Assembly (NCBI GenBank): GCA_016297645.1
Contig: JAEDGF010000017.1
Coordinates: 1 to 34,000, forward strand
Length of the DNA stretch: 34,000 nt
Direction: 5' to 3'
Source: Clostridiaceae bacterium
Lineage (GTDB): Bacteria > Bacillota > Clostridia > Oscillospirales > Acutalibacteraceae
Both the position numbers and the translations under genes were made by a program. Below the pieces are notes generated by a model. The model had not been told where the DNA came from. It worked only from the letters and a program-made list of their open reading frames with translations, and made no database searches. Shown in pieces: positions 9,108 to 17,280 of the stretch (position 1 is its first letter; every line of letters starts with the position of its first letter).

Positions 9108-10382
9108 CTATTTTGTGTATTCGACCGTGAAGCAGCCGGACTCAAATCCCAAGCCGAGCTTTTCACTGAAAGTACCGACCTTTGAGAGAACCGTGCCGCC
9201 GACAAGAATATCGGTCACATAACCTCTGTTTTTATCAATGGACGCGGTGTGTGAAAGAATTTTTATCCATTTTGAGGGATCGCTGCCCAGCTCCGCTTCG
9301 GTTGCAATACCTCTTTGTATGATTTTACTCTTCAAATCGGCAGCCGAAATATAATGAACGGACACAAAATCCTTCTGCGTCATTTCAAACGGCGATTTAA
9401 CGGAAACGGGATAGGAATCCCACCACTCGTCTTTGCAGTTCACGGTAGCACCGGCTGCCATACGGCTGTAAACGGTAAGCACCGGTGTATTTGACGAGTC
9501 GTTTGTCTTGACAAGATACTGCCCGACCGTTTCAATGACTGTCGGAACAAGTGTATTCTGACACCAGCTGTTCGTCCAAATCGAAGAATTCTTATCGGCA
9601 ATAGTGGCAACCGTCCATTTACTGCTGACATTGTAATTGTATTTTTTAAGGAGCGTGAAAATCGCCACCGTCTGTGCTTTCAGGGCTTCGATGGGAGGAA
9701 TGATTCCGCCTATCTCCTGCGCGACCATACGGCAGAGAAGCTCCATCGTGTCGTATTCTTCGCCGACATAAACGGTTTTTTCCGGGATCGTTTCCGCAAA
9801 ACGAATTTCCGTTTCCGGGAAATAATGCGACAATATATATTTGTATGTACAGCCCTTTTCAGCCATATATACTGCGCCGTACTGGGAAAGCCCTATGCCG
9901 TGTCCGTCACCGTACACAACAAATCGGAAATACCCGGGTTTGTTTTCGTTTGCCGGGACTGTCGGCAGCGGATACTTCGAGAGATCGCCGAGCAGCTCGT
10001 CCTCCGAGGGAGGTTGAAGCTCCTCGTCAGTTACCTCCACCGGGCTGTCATCGATGTTGTCGAGCTTTACACAGTGGCGAAGAACCGCACGCGCGTCGTT
10101 AACATCGACTGCGCCGCTGTTGTTGACATCGCATATCTTTATGTGTCCCCGGTAACACGCGTCAAGCTTTACGGCATAACGGAGTATCTGTCGCGAATCA
10201 TCCACAGTCACCTCGCCGTCCATGTTTGCGTCGCCGCGTTTTACGGAAACCGCCGAGGAGGAAAACGGAAGCGAACACAAAAACAAGGCTGCGAGAAATA
10301 CGGATGCTGCTTTCTTTATTCGGTTTTTTCCGGCTCTGCTGCCGCCGTGGTTTCCCGCCCCGGTTTTTTTTGAGATATCCAC
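9108..10382 (-). CDS. Secreted dockerin protein with circularly permuted SpoIID-like domain
   Basis: A 424-residue exported protein. A hydrophobic signal segment lies at residues 25-45. Two dockerin type I repeats follow, with Ca-loop patterns GDANMDGEVTVDD (50-62) and CDVNNSGAVDVNDA (84-97). The rest matches SpoIID/LytB amidase-enhancer proteins, but in altered order. GDGHGIGLSQYGA (158-170) and YILSHYFPETEI (182-193), normally the end of the domain, come first. AQEIGGIIPP with the conserved Glu223, EALKAQTVA (232-240) and the VLTVYSRMAAGATV segment, normally the beginning and middle, follow. The protein ends at GFESGCFTVEY, where the GHG motif would normally come next. SpoIID proteins bind peptidoglycan and stimulate or perform glycan cleavage. 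The start is GTG at 10382, nine bases after the preceding stop, with a weak SD. The domain call is firm; the permutation is my reading of motif order. Confidence 0.8.
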   Translation of the reverse strand: MDISKKTGAGNHGGSRAGKNRIKKAASVFLAALFLCSLPFSSSAVSVKRGDANMDGEVTVDDSRQILRYAVKLDACYRGHIKICDVNNSGAVDVNDARAVLRHCVKLDNIDDSPVEVTDEELQPPSEDELLGDLSKYPLPTVPANENKPGYFRFVVYGDGHGIGLSQYGAVYMAEKGCTYKYILSHYFPETEIRFAETIPEKTVYVGEEYDTMELLCRMVAQEIGGIIPPIEALKAQTVAIFTLLKKYNYNVSSKWTVATIADKNSSIWTNSWCQNTLVPTVIETVGQYLVKTNDSSNTPVLTVYSRMAAGATVNCKDEWWDSYPVSVKSPFEMTQKDFVSVHYISAADLKSKIIQRGIATEAELGSDPSKWIKILSHTASIDKNRGYVTDILVGGTVLSKVGTFSEKLGLGFESGCFTVEYTK

Positions 10383-10391
10383 GCTTATATC

Positions 10392-11648
10392 TCAGCTCTC
10401 GACGGAGGGCGCGTCTTGCCGCCCCGTACCGTCGGCGGACAAAGCGCTTTGCCGTTCCGTATTTTCGGCAGATGTGCCGGGCTGAGCGCTCTCATCATCG
10501 ATTTCAAATGTAAAGTTGGATATCTTTGAAAAATATGTGTTGTACCACTTTTTCAGAGAGTAGTTGTTATCGGAAAAGGTCTTGACACCGTATCCGACAA
10601 CGCCTGCAATGGCTATCACCGTTATTATGACGGCGGCGATAAGCCCCGTGCATTTTTTCTTCTTCTTTTTTTCCGGACGGGGAACTGCACCCGTGTCCAC
10701 CGCAATGGTTTCATTCAGCAATCGGCAGGCTTCGCCGCAGCAGCGCTTCATGAAATCTCCGACCTCTTCAAACGGGAGAGAATGAACCACGCGGACAACA
10801 GTTTCGGCGTCGTTCGTTACGGCGATGTAAACGGTTTTTTCGTCCTGCGCCGGATCGCCCGAGTAGAAGGCATTCGATATGGCAAGCCCGTACGGCGCGC
10901 CGAGAAACTCGGCTGCCGTTATCGACAGGTTTACAATATATTCGTTGGGAGGCAGGTTTTTACGCGGCTCGGCGTAGCCGGTGAAGTGAAACGCCTTCGT
11001 TAAAGCCGGGCTGCCCGAAATGTAGTCGGCAAAAATCTTTGCGGAATTAGTTCCCGATACGGCAACGGTGATATCCGTTCCGCTGACACTGCCGGCAAGA
11101 GCGGCTATGTCTTTTTTGGAAATGTTCTCCGGTGAAACGGTGAGATTATAAGAGGAATTAAGGTACGGTATGACCTGTTTTTCAAGCAGCTGCGCCGTAC
11201 GGACAGTCGACATCGGCAGAACGATCGTAGTCTGGGTTCCCTTTCCTGCGGCAAAACCGGCAAAAAGACCGTCGTCGAGCACGAAGGTTTTCGCGCCCTT
11301 GGGCAGACGACAATGTGTTTCGTCAAACGCCTTGTCCTCCGCGAATTCGTCGCCCGCAAAATGAAGCGCCATGGCGCGGATTACGGGGTCGGTTTCAAAC
11401 GAAAGCCCGAGTGCTCTGCAAAGCAGACGCTTATCGGTCCCGTAGCGTTCTTCTTTTATGAGGAAAAGCACGGTATCCGCCTCGGTAAAGGCTTTGCTTA
11501 CGGCGACGGTCGCGTCTTTGAGTGCTGCAAAGTACATAACCGACTCCTCATTCTCGAGCTGTTCCGAAAAGGTTCCGAGAAGAACGGAATTGAATTCGGA
11601 AAATTCCTCCGGATTGTCCGTTCCCAGAACAATGATCTTCATTTTCAT
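10392..11648 (-). CDS. Membrane-anchored CinA-like protein of unknown function
   Basis: A 418-residue protein with no clear database-grade signature visible to me. The N-terminal half (to about residue 160) has a pattern like the molybdopterin-binding-type domain of CinA, including LPKGAKTFVLDDGLFAGF where CinA has its substrate loop. Residues 190-315 resemble a CinA C-terminal domain, with the segment AISNAFYSGDP followed by KTVYIAV. A lysine run (about 325-333) precedes one membrane helix (about 336-358), then a short polar tail. The topology would put the CinA-like part in the cytoplasm. CinA proteins act in nicotinamide mononucleotide deamidation or ADP-ribose pyrophosphate cleavage, but I would not infer activity here. 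It lies between a sortase gene and the SpoIID/dockerin gene. The ATG at 11648 has AAAGG upstream. Confidence 0.7.
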   Translation of the reverse strand: MKMKIIVLGTDNPEEFSEFNSVLLGTFSEQLENEESVMYFAALKDATVAVSKAFTEADTVLFLIKEERYGTDKRLLCRALGLSFETDPVIRAMALHFAGDEFAEDKAFDETHCRLPKGAKTFVLDDGLFAGFAAGKGTQTTIVLPMSTVRTAQLLEKQVIPYLNSSYNLTVSPENISKKDIAALAGSVSGTDITVAVSGTNSAKIFADYISGSPALTKAFHFTGYAEPRKNLPPNEYIVNLSITAAEFLGAPYGLAISNAFYSGDPAQDEKTVYIAVTNDAETVVRVVHSLPFEEVGDFMKRCCGEACRLLNETIAVDTGAVPRPEKKKKKKCTGLIAAVIITVIAIAGVVGYGVKTFSDNNYSLKKWYNTYFSKISNFTFEIDDESAQPGTSAENTERQSALSADGTGRQDAPSVES

Positions 11649-11707
11649 GTTTTTGTGCCTTTCTTTCTCTTTCTTGCTTCTGTTTTCAAAAACACACGCT
11701 GCAAAAG

Positions 11708-11737
11708 CGTCTGCTGTACCGTCCGCTCTTGCAGACG
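11708..11737 (-). terminator. Possible weak terminator after the long sortase gene
   Basis: CGTCTGC (11708-11714) pairs with GCAGACG (11731-11737), a 7-bp stem with a 16-base loop. On the minus strand it is followed by CTTTTGC, only a short T-tract. It sits 12 bases past the stop codon of the sortase gene and may reduce rather than end transcription. Confidence 0.3.
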
Positions 11738-11749
11738 AAAGCCGGGCTT

Positions 11750-14365
11750 TTACCTTGCGCCTGCCGTTGTTTCCGTTTGCACGGAGGTCGCCGCAGCACC
11801 CGAACCGCCCGAGGTCGTATTTTCCGCAGCATTCGTTGCCGCGGTCGTCGACTCGGCTTTTTCCGTCGTTCCCTCCTTGGCGGCGCTCTCGCCGGTGGTG
11901 CGCTCGGTAGGAACGGGCGCAGGCGTGGGCGAGGGGGCAACGGTGGTAGACTCCTCCTTAAACGGATTCGTCATTTTCCTCGCGTCATAATATGCCTGCG
12001 GGAAACGGGCGTTGCTGTTGTAGTAGACCTTTGAGGTGTTTATTTCCTCTGTTTCGCCGGTGCGCAGCTGACGGGCAAACACAACAAGCCTTCCGCCCTC
12101 GAAAAGGCTCTGATAGCAGGTGTACAGAGTCAGTATCTTATCGTTTGTGTTGACATCGACGCCGGTGTGTATCATCGAACGGGCGTTTATTCCGTCAAGC
12201 ACCGACTGGAAATGCTGCTTTGAATTGAAATCCGAGTAGAGATACGAGAAAACATATCCGTTATCCATATCGGCGGTCGAGTTGGTGAGTATAACGGCAA
12301 AAATTTTCCACTTTGTCTGCTCAAACAGTGTATCGAGAGTTACTATCGGCGCATCGATAAAACCGCTCGGCTGCATATAGTTTTCAAGCTCGTGGAACAT
12401 AAGTCCGTCATGAGTGTTGTGACCGTATATTATGGTGTTCTGCGAAAGCCCGCTACGCGCCATGCTGCTCGAAGCCTTGACATACGGGTTTCCGTAACGG
12501 CTCTTTTTGCCGTACAGATCGCGGTAGAGATAATATGAGTCGTCGCCCTTCTTTTGCAGAAGAATGGTGCCGATATTGGTTTTTTCGCCCGCTATCCGCA
12601 GATAGCCCACGACATCGGAATTTATCGCGTAGGTATTGGCAAAATTGATGTTCATACCCTCGGGGAACTCGACATTGGGATATTTCGCCTTTATGTTCGC
12701 CCATGCGGTGTCGATTTCGGCCGAGGGCAAGGTCTGTTCTATCTCTCTGCCTATCTCATCGTCCAGCTTTTTGCGTTGTTCGTATTTTACAAAGTACACG
12801 GCGAGATAAATAACAGCTGCCATAAATACGATAAATGACACTATGCGCACTATTTTTCTGACAATTTCGCCCTTGCCATCGCCTTTTTTGGGAAAGACAT
12901 CGGCAGCCCAGCGGCGTATGCCCTCGGCTGAAAAGCGTGTTTTGAAGAAAAACGAAAGCCTTTCGCCTGCCGATTTTTTCACTTTTTTCTCTGTCTGTAA
13001 TTCTTTTTTCTCGGCGGCAAGCTCGCGCGGACTTATTCTCTCAACAACATCGGCTTCATCTATGTCGGTGTCGTCGTCATCGCGGAAAACGAACCCGAAG
13101 CCGTCGCCGCCCCCTATTTTGCCGCCTTCGGGAGCAGCGGGAGTACGGGACTGTACGGCGGAGGATATGACCTTTTCCGCCTCTTTTTTTCCGTCTATTT
13201 CAAGCGGAATTCCGGGGAGATCGCCTGCAAGAGCCTTTTTCTCGGCATTCTGCCGTTCAAGCTCCGCCTGCCGTTCGGCTTTTTTTCTCGATTCGGCGGC
13301 GGCACGCTCTTTTTTGCGCTTCTCGGCAAGCTCGATCTCATTTTTCCATTTTGCGCGAAAATCCTCTTCACCCGTCTGAGAACGGGCAAAAGCGTCAAGC
13401 ACCGCATCGTCTATTATGGGCTTTTCGGGCGTTGAGGGCTTTTCGTATATTGCAGACTTTCCCGATGCGGAATTTATATTGTCTGTTACCGTTTTTTCCG
13501 ATGCTGCCGCAGGCATACCCCGTGAGGGAACGCCGTAGGTTTTTCCGTAGGCAGCTGCGGTGTCACCGTTTTTTGCGGAAAAACCATCTTGAAAAAAAGA
13601 ACTGTTGTTATCGGATTTTTCGGTATTGTTCACTGTATTCTCTTGCCTTTCTCTCATTCTTGTCTGTGCCGCTAAGGTCGCTCTGTCTGTCGGGCGCGGA
13701 GTGTCGTCCTCCGACAACGGATCGATGTAGCGCGGATTGACAGCCGGCCGCACTTCGGCGGTGCTGCCGCGTTTTGCCATCGGCATTCCGCCCGAAACGA
13801 ACGAACGCACATAGGTGCTGTCGCCTTTAAGAGCGGCATCGCGCATCCTTGCGTCGCGTCTTGCGGCTTCTTTTTTCGCCTGTTCCTCCCACGAAGCGTC
13901 ATAAACCACGCGCTCCTCGGCTTCGCCCATGCCCATTGTGGGGTAGCGGACTTCACCGCCGGGGGTGAACTCCGGGCGTTTTGCGTCCTCCTCGGCAGCG
14001 TCGTACACGACGCGCATTCCGTCGGGAAGCTTTTCTTCGAATCCGCCCTTTTTGACGGGCGCTTTATAGTTTTGCTCGGGCGGAGCTTCATATTCAACTC
14101 TCTGCCCGGTTCCTGCCGCGGCAGGAGATTTTCCGCCGCCGAGATATCTCGCGTAAAGTCCGGAAAAATCGTCGTTAAAAACTCCGTCGCCGCCCATTAT
14201 CTCGGCTAAAATGTCGTCAACCGTTTCCGTCTGAGCGCTTTCAGCCGACTCATCTGCGGTATTTCCGGTCTGTTCGCCGCCGTCTGCCGCACCGGAAACA
14301 ACGCCGTAGGAATTATTTTCGGCACCGTTTTCATCGGCGGAATTTCTCAAATTGCGTTCTTCCAT
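11750..14365 (-). CDS. Class B-like sortase with very long cytoplasmic N-terminal region
   Basis: An 871-residue protein whose last third before the tail is a class B-like sortase, a transpeptidase that joins surface proteins to peptidoglycan. Catalytic residues are His649 (YGHN), Cys750 (LYTC) and Arg765 (FARQLR). A single membrane helix at about 503-526 places the enzyme outside. The 500 residues before it are cytoplasmic and low in hydrophobicity. They hold three copies of R-V-x-Y-[DE]-A around Tyr92, Tyr121 and Tyr155, and a highly charged helix (about 335-385) that may be a coiled coil. After the sortase domain an extracellular Thr/Ala/Glu-rich tail runs from about 800 to 871. Typical class B sortases are 230-300 residues. 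AAAGGAGAG precedes the ATG at 14365. The sortase call is firm; the role of the extensions is unknown. Confidence 0.88.
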   Translation of the reverse strand: MEERNLRNSADENGAENNSYGVVSGAADGGEQTGNTADESAESAQTETVDDILAEIMGGDGVFNDDFSGLYARYLGGGKSPAAAGTGQRVEYEAPPEQNYKAPVKKGGFEEKLPDGMRVVYDAAEEDAKRPEFTPGGEVRYPTMGMGEAEERVVYDASWEEQAKKEAARRDARMRDAALKGDSTYVRSFVSGGMPMAKRGSTAEVRPAVNPRYIDPLSEDDTPRPTDRATLAAQTRMRERQENTVNNTEKSDNNSSFFQDGFSAKNGDTAAAYGKTYGVPSRGMPAAASEKTVTDNINSASGKSAIYEKPSTPEKPIIDDAVLDAFARSQTGEEDFRAKWKNEIELAEKRKKERAAAESRKKAERQAELERQNAEKKALAGDLPGIPLEIDGKKEAEKVISSAVQSRTPAAPEGGKIGGGDGFGFVFRDDDDTDIDEADVVERISPRELAAEKKELQTEKKVKKSAGERLSFFFKTRFSAEGIRRWAADVFPKKGDGKGEIVRKIVRIVSFIVFMAAVIYLAVYFVKYEQRKKLDDEIGREIEQTLPSAEIDTAWANIKAKYPNVEFPEGMNINFANTYAINSDVVGYLRIAGEKTNIGTILLQKKGDDSYYLYRDLYGKKSRYGNPYVKASSSMARSGLSQNTIIYGHNTHDGLMFHELENYMQPSGFIDAPIVTLDTLFEQTKWKIFAVILTNSTADMDNGYVFSYLYSDFNSKQHFQSVLDGINARSMIHTGVDVNTNDKILTLYTCYQSLFEGGRLVVFARQLRTGETEEINTSKVYYNSNARFPQAYYDARKMTNPFKEESTTVAPSPTPAPVPTERTTGESAAKEGTTEKAESTTAATNAAENTTSGGSGAAATSVQTETTAGAR

Positions 14366-14503
14366 AAATGCTCTCCTTTCTGATTTAAGTATCGGTATAC
14401 GTTGTGTTTTTTATAAGTACGGATGTGTATCAGCGCACAAGCGGGAAAAACTCCGGGGTAAAGCGCGAAACAGCTTTTTGCCGGACCTTCGGCAGCGCCC
14501 GTG

Positions 14504-15664
14504 TCAGCGCGTAAAAACGGGCATAGACGCGAATGGGTTTTGAATGCCCTTGCGGTCGTAGTAGACCTGCGGCATTCTGCGGTTTTCATTTGCGTAAGCA
14601 CTGCTTACATCGACGCTGTCACTCTCGCCGCTGCGTACAAGCCGCGCCATAAGAACACAGCGCGAATTGGTGTACTCAGTTGCCGTGTCAAAATCGTAAA
14701 TACAGGTCGAAAGGCACAACAGCTTGTCCGTCGAAACGATATCGACGGTCGGGTTCACAAAGTAGCTGCGGGTAAGGCATTCACTTGCAAATGCCTCAGT
14801 CATACTGTCGGGAATCGACGGGTCTATGTAGTAAAACAAATTGCCGCCGTCGTATTTTGCGTCCGCAGCCGTGACAAAGCACGCAAAGACCTTCCACTTG
14901 CAGTCGTTATAAATCGTATCAAACTCCACAACGGGGTGTGCCTTGTAGTATCCGAGGTCGCGGTACTTCGTGACATCTTTGAAAATGCATTCATCCTGCG
15001 TCAGATTGTGTCCGTACAAAATTGTGTTTTTGGAAAGGCTGTTCGTGCCCTTTCCCACTTTGCAGCGGCGGTCAAGCCAAATAGAGCCGCGTCTGTCGTA
15101 CTCGCCGTAGAAATTCTTGCGCTCGTAATAAGCATTGTCGTCTGCCTGAACAACGGGGAAATCGATCGAGGTGTCCCCGATCTTTATCCAGCCGACTGTA
15201 TCGGTGTTTTCGGAGTAGATGCTCTTGAATTTGTCCTGAATGCCCGAGGGAAAGCCCACATCGGCGATAAGCGGCGTAAGCTCGCCTTCGAACACGGTCG
15301 AAACATCGTAGTAATCCTTTTCCGCATCGAAATTGTTGCCGTTTTTTATGTTGCCGTACGGGTCGCCTGCCCCGGTGAGAAGCAGATATATTCCGATGAC
15401 CGCAAAAACGATGCCGTCAAGAGCGGCTAATACCGTTACGGTCTTTTTGTCCTTCGGGGACATCTTGTCCTTTTTGATTTTCTCGCGAGCAGCCTTTTCC
15501 TCCTCGGTGTCGTCGGTTGCATCGAGGTATACGCTTGCGGGAGCAGACGAGGTCTGCCCCGTACCGGAAGGTGACGAAGGCGCTTCAAAACTTTTCATTT
15601 TTCCGTCCGAAAACGATATTCCCGTTTCCTCGCTCCGAAAAGAGCCTCTGTTTTCATCTGCCAA
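14504..15664 (-). CDS. Class B sortase
   Basis: A 386-residue membrane-anchored sortase. The polar N-terminal region (about 85 residues) is followed by one membrane helix with LDGIVFAVIGIYLLL, then the extracellular catalytic domain. His219 (YGHN), Cys321 (LSTC) and Arg341 (ARLVR) form the active site. The order and spacing, including the long insertion between His and Cys, fit class B. The start is TTG at 15664 with GGAGG eight bases upstream; an ATG start in this frame is not available nearby. It is the first gene of the minus-strand block and has a recognisable promoter. The second sortase begins 138 bases downstream. No LPxTG- or NPxTN-type substrate is encoded in this window, so its targets are elsewhere. 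Confidence 0.92.
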   Translation of the reverse strand: MADENRGSFRSEETGISFSDGKMKSFEAPSSPSGTGQTSSAPASVYLDATDDTEEEKAAREKIKKDKMSPKDKKTVTVLAALDGIVFAVIGIYLLLTGAGDPYGNIKNGNNFDAEKDYYDVSTVFEGELTPLIADVGFPSGIQDKFKSIYSENTDTVGWIKIGDTSIDFPVVQADDNAYYERKNFYGEYDRRGSIWLDRRCKVGKGTNSLSKNTILYGHNLTQDECIFKDVTKYRDLGYYKAHPVVEFDTIYNDCKWKVFACFVTAADAKYDGGNLFYYIDPSIPDSMTEAFASECLTRSYFVNPTVDIVSTDKLLCLSTCIYDFDTATEYTNSRCVLMARLVRSGESDSVDVSSAYANENRRMPQVYYDRKGIQNPFASMPVFTR

Positions 15665-15699
15665 TGCTGTTTCCTCCGTTTTTTGCCTGTATAGAGTGT

Positions 15700-15728
15700 A
15701 TCATACCACAAAATATGTTTTAATACAA
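15700..15728 (-). promoter_or_regulatory. SigA-type promoter for the sortase block
   Basis: On the minus strand TTGTAT (15728-15723) and TATGAT (15705-15700) are separated by exactly 17 bases, 36 bases before the TTG start. The -10 is a five-of-six match and the -35 is weak. Confidence 0.55.
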
Positions 15729-15762
15729 GTACCCTAAATATATATTAAATTAAAAATATCTC

Positions 15763-15791
15763 TTTACTATCGCAAAAACACTTGCTATAAT
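15763..15791 (+). promoter_or_regulatory. SigA-type extended -10 promoter for the apbE-rnf operon
   Basis: TTTACT (15763-15768) and TATAAT (15786-15791) are 17 bases apart, and a TG at 15783-15784 gives an extended -10. It lies 31 bases before the apbE start and is back to back with the sortase promoter. Confidence 0.75.
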
Positions 15792-15822
15792 TAAAAAAAC
15801 GGCTTTCACGGAGGTGCTTCAT

Positions 15823-16887
15823 ATGAAAAAAAAGCTGAGCGTCAGACTCTCGGCAGTGCTTTTGTGCCTTTGCATAATACTTACGGTATGTTCGTGCGGC
15901 GCAAAAAAAGCGGAATTCACCTCCTTCGCAATGGGCAGCGCAGTAACGGCTGCCGTCTATACGGAAAACGAGGACGAAGCCGCCGCGTTATGGAGCGAAA
16001 TATGCACGGCGATAAGCGACTCGGACAAGGCTCTGTCCGCAACCGACAAGGCATCCGACATCTCGCGGATAAACGCCTCCGGTACGGCTGTCGTGAGCAA
16101 ATACACGGTGAGTTTTCTCGAAAAAGCCGTCCTCTTATGCAACACTCTTGACAGAAAAACGGACATAACTCTCGGCGCCGCCACTTCTCTGTGGGGCTTT
16201 TCGTCCGATTCGCCGCAGGTTCCCGACGAAGAAGCACTCAAAAACGCAGTCGGCACGGTTGATATTGACGGAATTTTTATAGACGAAGCAAACAGCACCG
16301 TTTCGCTTCAAAAAGGGCAGAAGCTCGATCTCGGCGCACTCGGCAAGGGCGAGGGCTGCGACATAATACGCGAAAAGCTCACCGAAAAAGGGCTGTCCGC
16401 GTGCGTATCGTTCGGAGGGAATATTCTTGTCACCGGCAAAAATCCGTCCGGGAAAAACGGAATGTGGAAAATAGGCTTGCGTGACCCGAAAAAAGGCGTG
16501 AACGATGTTTTTGCGTATCTGACCGTCGACTCCTCCTCGGGCGCGGTGTGCATTTCCACCTCGGGCAGCTACGAAAAGGCGTTTGAACGCAACGGCAAAA
16601 GATATCATCATATTCTCGACCCCGAAACGGGCTATCCCGTCGAAAACGGTATCGCTTCCGTAAACATTATATGCCGCTCGGGACTTAACGCCGACGCGCT
16701 GTCAACGGCACTTTTTGTCAACGGACTCAACGACCGCGCACTTTCGTTTCTTAAAGCATTCAGCGCCGAGGCGGTCTTTGTTTTTAAAAACGGAAGTGTT
16801 TACGCGACAAAGGGCGCAGACAAAATTCTGACAATTTCAAACAACAGCTCATACAAGACGGTTTCATATGAAGAAGCAGCGAAATAG
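15823..16887 (+). CDS. apbE: FAD:protein FMN transferase lipoprotein
   Basis: A 354-residue exported lipoprotein that transfers FMN from FAD onto a threonine of target proteins outside the membrane. The signal segment (residues 8-22) ends in a short Cys-rich stretch, with Cys25 or Cys23 as the likely lipid-bearing residue. Family motifs are LDLGALGKG near residue 169 and HHILDPETGYP near 261. Length is normal for the family. The start chosen is ATG at 15823, seven bases after GGAGGT; a GTG at 15814 lies within that SD. It is the first gene of the operon with rnf genes. RnfG and RnfD carry covalent FMN in characterised complexes and are its obvious substrates. Confidence 0.95.
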   Translation: MKKKLSVRLSAVLLCLCIILTVCSCGAKKAEFTSFAMGSAVTAAVYTENEDEAAALWSEICTAISDSDKALSATDKASDISRINASGTAVVSKYTVSFLEKAVLLCNTLDRKTDITLGAATSLWGFSSDSPQVPDEEALKNAVGTVDIDGIFIDEANSTVSLQKGQKLDLGALGKGEGCDIIREKLTEKGLSACVSFGGNILVTGKNPSGKNGMWKIGLRDPKKGVNDVFAYLTVDSSSGAVCISTSGSYEKAFERNGKRYHHILDPETGYPVENGIASVNIICRSGLNADALSTALFVNGLNDRALSFLKAFSAEAVFVFKNGSVYATKGADKILTISNNSSYKTVSYEEAAK

Positions 16888-17266
16888 TTTTTTACACATC
16901 ACAAAATACGATATAATAATTCTTGCGGCGGTTCTTTTCATATCCACCGTTTTCACGGGAATCAGATCATTCCGTAAGGGCAGGCTTGTCACCGCAACCG
17001 TGATATGTAACGGAAATACGGTATATTCCGCCGTTTTGTCGGACAAAAACGAAGAAACCTCGATAACCCCGAAGGACGGGGTAACAATAACGGTAAAGGA
17101 CGGAAGGATAGGCTTCACGGAGTCAAGCTGCAAAACGCACGAATGCGTAAAATGCGGAATGATAAGTAAACCTCACGAAACGGCAGTTTGTTTGCCGAAC
17201 AAAATTATAATAGTTTTATCCGCCCCCGGGAACACCTCGGACGGCTATGACGCGGTAGTATATTGA
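16868..17266 (+). CDS. Membrane-anchored NusG domain II protein
   Basis: A 132-residue protein with one N-terminal membrane helix (about residues 14-31) and a NusG domain II-like extracytoplasmic part. The family pattern shows in Cys88, Cys93 and Cys96 (SCKTHECVKCG) and in AVCLPNKIIIVL with Cys108. Such proteins often occur beside ApbE and Rnf genes in Clostridia; their function is not established. The ATG at 16868 overlaps the end of apbE by 20 bases and has only a weak SD, which suggests translational coupling. Confidence 0.85.
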   Translation: MKKQRNSFLHITKYDIIILAAVLFISTVFTGIRSFRKGRLVTATVICNGNTVYSAVLSDKNEETSITPKDGVTITVKDGRIGFTESSCKTHECVKCGMISKPHETAVCLPNKIIIVLSAPGNTSDGYDAVVY

Positions 17267-17280
17267 AGGACGGTACGGCT

